From: a virus | Virus record (IMG/VR): IMGVR_UViG_3300019889_000022 | Coordinates: 1 to 47,289 of that record | Direction: 5' to 3' (one strand) | DNA: 47,289 bases | In this document: piece by piece, positions 1 through 6,445 of the stretch | Layout of the letters: each line of letters starts with the position of its first letter | Numbering within the stretch: the stretch's first letter is position 1 | Position numbers and translations under genes: made by a program | The notes under the pieces: model-generated | The model's input: the letters and a program-made list of their open reading frames with translations, nothing else | Told to the model about the DNA's origin: nothing | The model's database searches: none

Positions 1-12
1 GGTCGGGAGCCC
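1..12. repeat. Left copy of 12-bp terminal direct repeat (candidate cohesive end)
   Basis: GGTCGGGAGCCC begins at base 1 and recurs at 47277-47288, one base from the right end. A 12-bp match exactly at both termini is unlikely by chance. The length fits the cohesive overhangs of many actinobacteriophages, and nearby HNH and terminase genes fit a cos region. A duplicated cos or an assembly overlap would look the same, so the cos reading is inference. Confidence 0.5.
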
Positions 13-40
13 TCCCCGGCGGTCCACTGCAAGATCCACT

Positions 41-56
41 TGGGGGTATCCCCCCA
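41..56. terminator. Hairpin downstream of the last leftward gene
   Basis: TGGGGG (41-46) and CCCCCA (51-56) form a 6-bp GC stem with a 4-base loop. It lies about 55 bases past the stop of the leftward HNH gene and 29 bases from the terminal repeat. No T tract follows. It could terminate the left operon or be a structural element of cos. Confidence 0.4.
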
Positions 57-111
57 GGTCAGAGCGTTGCGATTCCGATGTGAAGATCATCAACGTTCGT
101 ATCGTCGCTGG

Positions 112-504
112 TTAGAGCGTTGGCCTGTCGTTCCACCCGCCTGGTTGATGCGTCGCCGTGGCTCGCTTGTGACACGTCGAGCACAAGCCGCGACCGTGCT
201 TCGGGTCGTTGGGGTTGAGCCCTGCTGCTACCAGCTCACGTCTGCCGAGTGGGTGGTGGTCTGCGTCTGTGCTGGGCTTGCCGCATGGTGTCGAGTGGTC
301 ATCGCAGTCGACGCATACGCAGAAGGGGTCGACTGCCAGTACCTCGGTACGGAACCCGGTGTGCCCTGCCCCGGTGTAGCCACGCTGGTGTGCTGTGCCC
401 CTGCGTTGGTCTGCTTCACGCCGGCAGTCGCCGCACCTGCTGACACCTGGGGGTGTGAGCTCGGGGCACCTTGGTGTGGAGCAGGGGGACCATCCTCTGC
501 CCAT
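112..504 (-). CDS. HNH endonuclease, left end
   Basis: A 130-residue protein with Cys pairs at the N-terminus (CSTPRCPE and CGDC) and a central HNH-like segment: CVDCDD, a DADHH catalytic-type motif, and a C-terminal CSTCHKR followed by H. The ATG overlaps the stop of the upstream glycosyltransferase (TGATG), so the genes are translationally coupled. It is the last leftward gene before the end of the window. When the ends are joined, it lies on one side of the junction and the right-end HNH gene on the other. HNH proteins near terminase genes can assist cos cleavage in some phages; whether this one does, or is a free-standing homing-type nuclease, cannot be told. Confidence 0.75.
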   Translation of the reverse strand: MGRGWSPCSTPRCPELTPPGVSRCGDCRREADQRRGTAHQRGYTGAGHTGFRTEVLAVDPFCVCVDCDDHSTPCGKPSTDADHHPLGRRELVAAGLNPNDPKHGRGLCSTCHKRATATHQPGGWNDRPTL

Positions 505-1169
505 CAGGTGGTGGCCTCGTATGGCCCAGGGTCGGGGTGTGCGTCTCGTACCCATTGCCCTATAGGGCTGTGCCATGTGGTGCTGTTGGTGCTGATCCAT
601 GCCCGGTCTTGGTGGCCCTGTGCCCGCTTGGCGTTGGGTACCTGCTGGCCGGGGTGGTCGCGGTGGGTGTTGCCGTAGACCGTCTGGTACATGCCGATGC
701 CGGTGCCCAGGGTGTGGGCGAGGGGGGTCTTGTGGAACCACTGGGGCACGTGCAGCGCGTCGTAGGCGAGGGGCTGCGCGATGCCTTGCTGTGTGAGGTG
801 GGTGTATGCCTGCTGGAGTGCCCGTCGGTAGCCGTGTCGGGCGCCGTGGATGGCTGTGAGGAGCGGGCCGCCGTTCATGGCGTGTAGCCGGCCGATGGGT
901 TGGACGGCGTAGAAGTCGTCGCACCAGAGCTGGAACGGGTCGGATAGGCCCTCTGTGGCGAGGGCTGCTTCGAGGTTGGCTCTGGTGTTCTCGCGCTTTC
1001 CCTTGGTCTGTTCGACGGGGATGTGCCGTACGCCTGTCACCCAGTCGGGGCAGTGGCCGGCGATCCACACTCGGTCGTGGTCGACGTAGCGCAGGGATCG
1101 CAAGCTGTACTTGAGTTCGTCGGTGGGTTGTTCGGGTCCGACGAGGTAGAGGATGTCACCGTGCTGCAC
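504..1169 (-). CDS. Putative glycosyltransferase
   Basis: A 221-residue protein opening with a short beta strand and a sugar-nucleotide-type N-terminus (DILYLVGPE), followed by a conserved-looking WCDDFYAV segment near residue 84. That DD motif resembles the metal-binding DxD of GT-A or stealth-like transferases. The C-terminal part is rich in His and Trp. It overlaps the start of the HNH gene and is itself overlapped by the end of a clearer GT-B transferase upstream, so the two probably act together. Phage transferases of this kind can modify DNA bases, virion proteins or host surface sugars; which applies is unknown. The family call is moderate. Confidence 0.55.
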   Translation of the reverse strand: MQHGDILYLVGPEQPTDELKYSLRSLRYVDHDRVWIAGHCPDWVTGVRHIPVEQTKGKRENTRANLEAALATEGLSDPFQLWCDDFYAVQPIGRLHAMNGGPLLTAIHGARHGYRRALQQAYTHLTQQGIAQPLAYDALHVPQWFHKTPLAHTLGTGIGMYQTVYGNTHRDHPGQQVPNAKRAQGHQDRAWISTNSTTWHSPIGQWVRDAHPDPGPYEATT

Positions 1170-2052
1170 GGGCGTACACCTGTTGCAGTTGGGTGACGAC
1201 GCGCTTCTCGTCGTGCCATTGGGTTACGTGGTCGAGGCCGCGAGCTGCCCAGTGTGCCCGTTCGTCGGGATCGGCGAAGGCTCGCAGTGCGTGGTAGATG
1301 CTGCCTTCGTCGGCCAGGACGAACGGTAGGGAGCCGAAGCGCCGCTCGTACTCGCTCAGCGTCTCGTCGGCGCCCCCGCACACCACGGGGATTCCCATGG
1401 CCCAGGATTCGATCGAGTTGTTGCCGTATCCGAGCGCTACCTGGTCGTAGTAGATGTCCGCGGTGGCCTTGAGCGGGAGGCATTCGGCCCAGGCGCGGCC
1501 CTCGATGAGGACGAGCTCGACGGGGATCTCGGCGGCCAGCTTGTCGACGGCGCGGAGGAACGCGTCGGTGCCCTTGATCTGCCGGTTGGTGGGGGCGTGG
1601 GCGATGCGGAGTACGCCGTCGTCCTGACGGGGTTGGCGCATCGCGGCGAGCCAGTCAAGGTCATAGGGGGCTGGTAGCCATTCGAGTTCGTCGGGGGCCA
1701 TGAGCCACAGGTCGAGGGTGGCGGCCAAGCCGATAACGTTGTGGCGTCGGCAGTGGTCGAGGAGTTCGGCCTGGTTCTTGCGGAACGCGGTGCCGTGGTG
1801 GTGGATGACGGCGGGCCGGCCGAGTAGTCCGAGCTGGCGGGCGGCCTTGAAGCTGTTCCGGAGGTGGAGGACGTCGGCCCGTAGAGCGAGCTCGGGCGCG
1901 TCGCGCCATGGCCGGTCTTCGGGCCAGGCGAAGACGCGTTGGCGTTGCGCGGTGGCGTTGTATGTCCAGCCGGGTGCGTGGCGGTCGAAGGCGTCCTTGG
2001 TGCGGATGCCGTCGCCTGCGCTGTCCCAGGTGCCGAGGTTGAGGATGCGCAC
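1156..2052 (-). CDS. GT-B fold glycosyltransferase (family 4-like)
   Basis: A 298-residue protein starting MRILNLGTWDSAGDG, a typical GT-B N-terminal strand and glycine loop. HHHGTAFR lies near residue 104. A C-terminal half carries AHAPTNRQIKGTDAFL, which resembles the linker motif of short phage GT4 proteins, and a YGNNSIESWAMGIPVV segment matching the nucleotide-sugar E-x7-E type site. No signal peptide is present, so it should act in the cytoplasm. It overlaps the next transferase gene by 14 bases. Its start faces the divergent toxin-antitoxin promoter only 44 bases away. The substrate is unknown. Confidence 0.75.
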   Translation of the reverse strand: MRILNLGTWDSAGDGIRTKDAFDRHAPGWTYNATAQRQRVFAWPEDRPWRDAPELALRADVLHLRNSFKAARQLGLLGRPAVIHHHGTAFRKNQAELLDHCRRHNVIGLAATLDLWLMAPDELEWLPAPYDLDWLAAMRQPRQDDGVLRIAHAPTNRQIKGTDAFLRAVDKLAAEIPVELVLIEGRAWAECLPLKATADIYYDQVALGYGNNSIESWAMGIPVVCGGADETLSEYERRFGSLPFVLADEGSIYHALRAFADPDERAHWAARGLDHVTQWHDEKRVVTQLQQVYARAAR

Positions 2053-2061
2053 GGCACCCCC

Positions 2062-2090
2062 TTGACACTCTCGAACATGGATGACATCCT
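2062..2090 (+). promoter_or_regulatory. Promoter of the toxin-antitoxin pair, probably leaderless
   Basis: TTGACA (2062-2067) matches the -35 consensus perfectly, followed by 17 bases and CATCCT (2085-2090) as a -10. Transcription would begin close to the ATG at 2097, giving a leaderless mRNA, which is common in Actinobacteria. GGATG-A-CATCC (2079-2089) is an inverted repeat over the -10 and could be an operator for the ribbon-helix-helix antitoxin. Confidence 0.6.
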
Positions 2091-2096
2091 AGACAC

Positions 2097-2324
2097 ATGA
2101 CGCAGTTCCGAGTGACCAAGACGGCCCGCAAGCACAAGGCCGGTAACGCCCGGATCGTGTTCGTCATGGCCAACGCCCACACGGTCACCACCGAGGGTGA
2201 CCAGGTGGTGTTCACCGGCGAGGACAAGGCTGGTATCGAGTGGACGATCATCATCGTCCCTGATGACCGGGCTGCGTGGGCTGACTGCTGGGCCGTCATC
2301 CATGCGATGCCGACGAGCTTCTGA
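2097..2324 (+). CDS. BrnT/RelE-fold-like toxin, putative
   Basis: A 75-residue basic protein with the layout of small BrnT-type ribonuclease toxins: an N-terminal TKTARKH helix, a mid-region VFVMANAHTV strand-turn, a EWTIIIVPDD strand and a C-terminal VIHAMP strand. The VIHAMP ending followed by a few residues recurs in actinobacterial toxin-like proteins of this size. It is followed after 9 bases by a ribbon-helix-helix gene, the usual toxin-then-antitoxin order of brnTA. The pair is the only rightward unit in the left half of the genome. No ribosome binding site is evident, consistent with a leaderless message. Family assignment is inferred from pattern and context only. Confidence 0.55.
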   Translation: MTQFRVTKTARKHKAGNARIVFVMANAHTVTTEGDQVVFTGEDKAGIEWTIIIVPDDRAAWADCWAVIHAMPTSF

Positions 2325-2333
2325 GGAGGAGCG

Positions 2334-2657
2334 ATGACCGACCGTAGGCCCACGATTGGGCCGGACACCGAGATCAGCGATATCGACCTTGACCGCGAGG
2401 AGTTCATCTACCACGGTGAGCGCCTAACCGAGGAGCGGGCCGAGCAGCTTGCTCAGGAGACGCTGGCGAAGGTCCGCCGTCGGAACCTGACCCCCGGCCC
2501 GAAGTCTCTCTCGGGTGGGTCGAAGCATTCGCCGAAGGTGCAGATTCGGGTATCTGAGGAGACTGCGGAGGAGCTGCACCGTCGCGCCGAGGCTGAGGGG
2601 GTGTCGGTGTCGAAGCTGGCCCGCCGGGTTCTGGAGGACTACCTCAAGGCGTCGTGA
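2334..2657 (+). CDS. Ribbon-helix-helix antitoxin (BrnA/CopG-like)
   Basis: A 107-residue protein. The C-terminal segment from about residue 62 reads KVQIRVSEETAEELHRRAEA and continues with SVSKLARRVLEDYL, a classic ribbon-helix-helix: one strand, two helices, with KVQIRV as the DNA-contacting strand. The acidic N-terminal 35 residues would be the toxin-binding part. A GAGGAG ribosome binding site lies just before the ATG. It probably neutralises the upstream toxin and represses their shared promoter through the GGATGACATCC dyad. A strong terminator follows after 13 bases. Confidence 0.65.
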   Translation: MTDRRPTIGPDTEISDIDLDREEFIYHGERLTEERAEQLAQETLAKVRRRNLTPGPKSLSGGSKHSPKVQIRVSEETAEELHRRAEAEGVSVSKLARRVLEDYLKAS

Positions 2658-2670
2658 CTGTGGGCATGCG

Positions 2671-2702
2671 AAAGGCCCCCGGCTGGTGAGCTGGGGGCCT
2701 TT
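2671..2702 (+). terminator. Intrinsic terminator after the toxin-antitoxin pair
   Basis: AAAGGCCCCCGGCT (2671-2684) pairs with AGCTGGGGGCCTTT (2689-2702), a 14-bp stem with one G-T pair and a GGTG loop. The flanking A and T runs make it able to act in both directions. It separates the rightward pair from the end of the converging early operon. Confidence 0.8.
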
Positions 2703-2737
2703 GTCGTAGTGGCAACAATTCACCACTGGAGCACACT

Positions 2738-2911
2738 CTAGCGGACATCAGCCGTTTCGCCATCTGACACGCGCATGACGTCCTCCAGGTCCACGAGGAT
2801 CGCCCGGGGCGTGCCTCGGTTGGGCAGGACGCCGCTGGTCACCCAGCGGCGCACCGTCCTCGCAGTCACCCCCAGTGCTCTCGCTGCCGTCTCGCTGTCG
2901 ATGAGCCTCAC
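2738..2911 (-). CDS. Small HTH protein, excisionase/MerR-like
   Basis: A 57-residue protein read from a GTG start. It begins VRLIDSETAARALGVTARTV, then RRWVTSGVLP, a helix-turn-helix of the HTH_17 (excisionase/MerR-like) type with the wing entering at RGTPRAILVDLEDV. The GTG overlaps the TGA of the upstream gene by 4 bases (GTGA), which supports the start. It could be a recombination directionality factor or a transcription regulator. It is distant from the integrase, so regulation is perhaps more likely. Confidence 0.65.
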   Translation of the reverse strand: MRLIDSETAARALGVTARTVRRWVTSGVLPNRGTPRAILVDLEDVMRVSDGETADVR

Positions 2912-3663
2912 GACGCCTCGCCGAAGATCGCGCGGAGTTGTCGGTCGACGGCCACCCGGCGGTTCTTCTCGTCAAGGATCCTCTTGCCTGCTCGCATCCA
3001 CTGCTGCGATTCCCAGGTCGTTCCGCACTCGGCACAGACCATGACGGCCCGCTCCTCCTCGCGGGTCGGGATGTACGCCCACACCTCGCCGAGGCAGTTC
3101 ACCGCTCCGTCCAGCTCCGGGCATGGCCCCACGACGAAGCGGGTCTTCGTGGCCGCGCGATCGACCGCCCTCCATGCCGAGCCAGTCGGGTGCAGCGCGA
3201 TGCCGCAGATCTCGCTGTGGATGTCCTCGGCGGCCGGGTGCTTCGCCAGGACGTCCAGCCGGGCCAGGAGCCAGCGCGACATGCCCCTGAGCGTGTCCGG
3301 GGGCAGCACGTGCCAACGGATCGCCTGGCAGGTGCCGTGGTGGCAGTTCAGGCAGGCGGGCCCGGCGAGGCTGCTGGTCTCGTAGAGGTCCCTCACCCAG
3401 CCGACCAGGTAGATCCGCAGGTCTCCCAGGTTGGCCGACGCATGAACGTTGAACGGCAACGGCTGCTCGCTGGCCTTGGTCGGCTTGTTGCCACCCTCAC
3501 CGTGGCCGAGCTTGTCCTGCCTAGTCAGCGTCACCTTGAGCTCGTCGAGGAGCGCGGGGATCTCGGCCAACGCCTGCTCCAGCTCCCATACGTGCTGGTC
3601 GCACAGGAGGCGTACGTCTCGCGTCGGCCGACCGCATCCGGTGACGCACTTCTGCTGGGTCAC
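2908..3663 (-). CDS. Zinc-binding phage protein of unknown function
   Basis: A 251-residue protein rich in metal-ligand pairs. CVTGCGRPT with a later CDQH lies at the N-terminus, CLNCHHGTC near residue 104, and a CAEC segment near residue 213 is followed by a C-terminal basic region. An N-terminal zinc knuckle followed by a mostly helical body is seen in many actinophage early proteins of unknown role. Its stop overlaps the HTH gene and its start overlaps the end of the HNH gene, so it belongs to the early operon. A DNA- or RNA-binding role is plausible but not shown. Confidence 0.6.
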   Translation of the reverse strand: MTQQKCVTGCGRPTRDVRLLCDQHVWELEQALAEIPALLDELKVTLTRQDKLGHGEGGNKPTKASEQPLPFNVHASANLGDLRIYLVGWVRDLYETSSLAGPACLNCHHGTCQAIRWHVLPPDTLRGMSRWLLARLDVLAKHPAAEDIHSEICGIALHPTGSAWRAVDRAATKTRFVVGPCPELDGAVNCLGEVWAYIPTREEERAVMVCAECGTTWESQQWMRAGKRILDEKNRRVAVDRQLRAIFGEAS

Positions 3664-4114
3664 TGATCCTCCGTAGTTATGTCAGCCTGTGCGGCGCTGT
3701 GCGTGAGGCGCCTTCGCAGCTCGTCAGCGTGGTTCTCGACCACGTAGTCGAGAAGCTGCACGACGCGTTGTCCGTATGGCTGCGCCGTGAACCACAGCTC
3801 GAGGTTTTCCGGTCGGTTGTCGTCCCGGATGCCGTTGATGTGGTGGACGTTCTCGCCCTTGGCGAGGGGCCGCCTCAGGAGTTGCGACATCACATGCCGG
3901 TGCTCTAGTTCCTGCGTGCCGTCATCCATCACGACGGCCGTGTAGCCATCCCTGGTCTTCCGGCGCGTCCCCGCTTGCAGCCGGTCGCGACGCGGCAGTG
4001 CCCACTTTTCCAAGGTGCCCGTCCTCACGGCGCGTTGTTGTAATGCGACTCGCATAGACCACGCGCCCTGCGCGGGCTGCTGCAGGCAGTCAGCACGCAT
4101 TGCTCGAGGCTCAT
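3660..4114 (-). pseudogene. HNH endonuclease with an apparent -1 frameshift
   Basis: The start at 4114 overlaps the upstream stop (ATGA) and opens MSLEQCVLTAC, then RGLCESHYNNA, a zinc-finger start typical of phage HNH proteins, but hits a stop at 4025. The -1 frame continues seamlessly as VRTGTLEKW and on through DGYTAVVMDDGTQELEHRHV, NVHHINGIRDDNRPENLELW and a C-terminal helix to 3660. HRHV, VHHINGIRDDNRPENLEL is the HNH_3-type core. Joining the frames near 4034 gives about 151 residues. A shorter product starting at the ATG at 4055 would still contain the HNH core. The break is either a one-base loss, a base error in the sequence, or recoding. Confidence 0.65.
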
Positions 4115-4347
4115 TGCCCGCCCTCCCGGTCTACTGCTGGCGATTTGAGCGTTTCGGGGTAGCCGGGTGCGGCTCCGGGTCCTTCCGGCGGCTGCTGGTC
4201 TGCCACAGCCCCGCTGGCGCCCCCTTCCGTGTCCCCGTGTAGCAGTCCCGGGTAGCACTCCCCGTCGTGGCCTTCCGGTCGCCGGCACACGGTGTCGACA
4301 CGTCCCCCGGCGAAGAAGCCGGGCATGTCCTTGCCGCAGGTAGTCAC
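4111..4347 (-). CDS. Small Cys-containing protein, unknown
   Basis: A 78-residue protein. The N-terminal 35 residues hold CGKDMPGF, CRRPEGHDGEC, a pattern of a small zinc-binding knuckle, also seen in a 46-residue protein at 11.2-11.3 kb (C, then HPGHDGPC). The remainder is Gly/Pro-rich and looks disordered. Both ends overlap the neighbouring genes by 4 bases. Function unknown. Confidence 0.55.
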   Translation of the reverse strand: MTTCGKDMPGFFAGGRVDTVCRRPEGHDGECYPGLLHGDTEGGASGAVADQQPPEGPGAAPGYPETLKSPAVDREGGQ

Positions 4348-5000
4348 GTCGGCTCCCCTTCCCCCGCGTCGCCCACGGCCCGAACCTCGGCGTAGAGGTA
4401 ACTGGCGCCACCGCGAACGGCCTCGGCTACGTACTGCTCGGCGGCCTCACGTGTCGGGAATGGCCCGCTGGAGGCGTGGAGCCACTGCCCGCAGTTGTCC
4501 CAGAGGGGCACCCACCCCACCAGCTCCCCGCGCTGGGCAAGCTCGGCCCGGGCGGCGTCACGCTCGGCCTCGGCCTGGCATGACGGCGCGGTGTGGCCGA
4601 TCTTCCCGAGGGCACGGTGGAGGGCTCCTGCTGTCAGCAGGTAGACGCCGGTGTATCCGGGGTCGTCGGGGATGTCGCCGAAGGGCGTAGCGTGGGCGTC
4701 GATATCCAGGATGTGCGCCCGCAGCCGCTCGTTCTCGGCCTCCAGCTCGCGGACCCGATCCTCCATGCCCCGAATCGAGCCTGGCCCCAGGCTGTAGCCG
4801 TGCTGGTGCCCCTCCTGGTGCATGTCCGGCAGCAGGCATCGGTGGTCGCAGAGCAGCTTCGGCTCGGGCACTCTGGGTAGGTCGGGCTGTTCGCCGCCCT
4901 GCTTGGCGCGCCGGTCTTCCCGTGCCGCCTCGATCGCATCGCCGAGCGCGGTCATCAGCGGGTTCGGCCCCGGGTCGGGCCGCTCGTCAGGTCGTGGCAT
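4344..5000 (-). CDS. Coiled-coil protein of unknown function
   Basis: A 218-residue protein starting MPRPDERPD. Residues 25-45 form a charged helix. A CDHRCLLPDMHQEGHQH segment (near residues 51-67) could bind a metal. MEDRVRELEAENERLRAHI is a short leucine-zipper-like coiled coil. A second charged helix (AEAERDAARAELAQ) precedes a C-terminal domain (GWVPLWDNCGQWLHASSGPF and the following YVAEAVRGGASYLYAEVR). The ATG at 5000 overlaps the upstream gene by 14 bases. No family recognised. Confidence 0.55.
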   Translation of the reverse strand: MPRPDERPDPGPNPLMTALGDAIEAAREDRRAKQGGEQPDLPRVPEPKLLCDHRCLLPDMHQEGHQHGYSLGPGSIRGMEDRVRELEAENERLRAHILDIDAHATPFGDIPDDPGYTGVYLLTAGALHRALGKIGHTAPSCQAEAERDAARAELAQRGELVGWVPLWDNCGQWLHASSGPFPTREAAEQYVAEAVRGGASYLYAEVRAVGDAGEGEPT

Positions 5001-5409
5001 CGGTCCCCGCCTCCCGAACGATCCGGTCGGCGACGGCCCGGGCATCGGCAGGCGACATCGGCTCTGGCGTGTCCTCGGGGATCTCTCCGAGCATCACAGC
5101 GAAGGCCCACACAACCCGGTCGTACCGCCACTTCTCGGCCGTGGCCAGGTACTGGGTGATGACCTGCCGCGCGTCTCGCAGCGCCTTCGCCGCGACCTCG
5201 GCGTCGTGGTGTCGGAGGTCAACCTTGCCGATCGGCTCCAAGCCGCAGCCGGACTCGTGGCCGCCAACCTCGTAGTTCGCGCCGCAGGTGCAGCCGTCGA
5301 CCTCCTCGCACACGTAGTCGTTGACGATGACCAGGCGAGGCATCTCGCGCACCTTCCCAGCGCGGTCCTTCCGCGTGAAGGAAACCGTCAGTCTCGGCTC
5401 AGTCGGCAT
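4987..5409 (-). CDS. Phage protein of unknown function
   Basis: A 140-residue protein starting MPTEPRLTVSF. The N-terminal part is beta-rich, with CTCGANYEVGGHESGCG as a likely metal-binding turn. The C-terminal 90 residues are helical (EVAAKALRDARQVITQYLAT). Start chosen because it lies 10 bases inside the upstream gene's end, matching the packed layout; longer in-frame starts would overlap that gene heavily. Confidence 0.5.
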   Translation of the reverse strand: MPTEPRLTVSFTRKDRAGKVREMPRLVIVNDYVCEEVDGCTCGANYEVGGHESGCGLEPIGKVDLRHHDAEVAAKALRDARQVITQYLATAEKWRYDRVVWAFAVMLGEIPEDTPEPMSPADARAVADRIVREAGTDATT

Positions 5410-5596
5410 CGGTGGCTCCGTTCGGGTTGCACTCGGGGCAACGGGGGTCAGCGGGGTGAAGCGGCGTCCGCGAGTAACGGACCCTGCGCCTTTTCTCGTC
5501 GTAGAAGGCGTGTCGGTAGCCGTCGACCAGCTCGCCATAGCTGATCTGGTAGCGGCCGCCCTCCACGGCGGGGTGGCCTGCGTCGTCGAGGATCAC
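5399..5596 (-). CDS. Small phage protein with a C-terminal Cys pair
   Basis: A 65-residue protein from a GTG start whose codon overlaps the upstream stop (GTGA). It reads VILDDAGHPAVEGGRYQISY and ends in RCPECNPNGATDAD. CPEC near the end is half of a zinc ribbon, and a partner could come from a second subunit. No family recognised. Confidence 0.5.
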   Translation of the reverse strand: MILDDAGHPAVEGGRYQISYGELVDGYRHAFYDEKRRRVRYSRTPLHPADPRCPECNPNGATDAD

Positions 5597-5970
5597 GGGG
5601 TGACTCCCTGCTCGGGGTGGGTGGGGGCGGCGTCCGGGTCGTGCGCCGATCGAGGTGCGCCGCAGTACGTCGCGTTGGTGCCGTCCTCGCAGTGCGTGCA
5701 CTCGTCGTCGTCCGCGTGCTCCTCGACGGGAACGAACTCGTGACCCAGGACGCCCCACTCGTTCGGGCAGTCGTGGTCGTCGCCGTGCTCGCCGCAGTAG
5801 TACTTCCCGCAACCGGGGGCGTCGTCCTCACGATGGCCGTCGGGCATGTCGCCGCAGAGATAGCCCAGCCCGCGGTCGATCTGCGTCGTGCAGCCCTCGC
5901 GGTCGCACTCGGCGGCGACGCCGTAGCCAGCTTCTCGGCCGTCGGGCAGCAGGTAGTAGCCGTAGCCCAT
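5593..5970 (-). CDS. Cys/His-rich small protein, unknown
   Basis: A 125-residue acidic protein beginning MGYGYYLLPDGREAGYGV, the sort of opening seen in phage proteins that copy an unprocessed host-protein motif. It holds CDREGC, CGDM, CGKYYCGEHGDDHDC, CTHC and YC, enough ligands for two or three zinc sites. Overlaps both neighbours. Possibly a small regulatory or nucleic-acid-binding protein; function unknown. Confidence 0.5.
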   Translation of the reverse strand: MGYGYYLLPDGREAGYGVAAECDREGCTTQIDRGLGYLCGDMPDGHREDDAPGCGKYYCGEHGDDHDCPNEWGVLGHEFVPVEEHADDDECTHCEDGTNATYCGAPRSAHDPDAAPTHPEQGVTP

Positions 5971-6383
5971 CAGTGGGTCTCCTCGGTCTCGGTGGTTCCG
6001 GTGTCGGCGGGGGCATTGGGCTGGACGTGTTCACTGTCGGCCCACGACAGGAGTTCAGCGGCGAGGCTCCGGGCGGCGTCGGGATCGAGGATGATCGCAC
6101 CGCCGTCGGGGATCATCGGGCTGCCGAGCTCCTCGTTCCACACGGCGACATGCAGGCGCAGCCACGGCCCGGTGGCCTCCTCGCTGGCGGCGTCGTCGCC
6201 GTGTCCCGGCACGCAGTACGGCGGGATGTGCGCGGTGCCGACGAATGCTGGCTTCTCCACGTCGGGGGTCGGGTAGTGGTTTGACCAGCCGTTGGCGTAG
6301 CTGCGGACCTCACCCGGGGGTCGCTCCTCTGGCCATGGCGAGTTGTCGTGGCCGATGTTGATGCGGCTTGCCCAGATGCTCAC
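5970..6383 (-). CDS. Conserved-looking phage protein, unknown
   Basis: A 137-residue protein beginning MSIWASRINIGHDNSPWP. A strand-rich body (LRLHVAVWNEELGSPMIPDG, then AIILDPDAARSLAAELLSWA) is followed by a disordered acidic tail. The body resembles small beta-sandwich early proteins found beside phage primases, in which the last helix packs on the sheet, but the role is not known. The stop and start form TGATG with the downstream gene. Confidence 0.5.
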   Translation of the reverse strand: MSIWASRINIGHDNSPWPEERPPGEVRSYANGWSNHYPTPDVEKPAFVGTAHIPPYCVPGHGDDAASEEATGPWLRLHVAVWNEELGSPMIPDGGAIILDPDAARSLAAELLSWADSEHVQPNAPADTGTTETEETH

Positions 6384-6445
6384 GGCGTGTCCTCTCGGTC
6401 GGGTGTTCCCTTGAGCGCGGCCAGTGCGTCCCGGGCGGTGGTCAT
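6380..6445 (-). CDS. Very small coupled ORF
   Basis: Twenty-one residues, MTTARDALAALKGTPDREDT plus P. The ATG overlaps the primase-helicase stop (ATGA) and the TGA overlaps the next start. It fits exactly into the chain of overlapping genes, which is the only evidence for it. It could be a real microprotein or just a coupling device that carries ribosomes to the next gene. Confidence 0.4.
   Translation of the reverse strand: MTTARDALAALKGTPDREDTP

Noticed and set aside
40-678. Rightward 212-residue ORF at the left end
   Set aside because: It is opposite the HNH and glycosyltransferase genes, has no family motif, and has the Cys/Val/Gly-rich composition of an antisense frame in GC-rich DNA.
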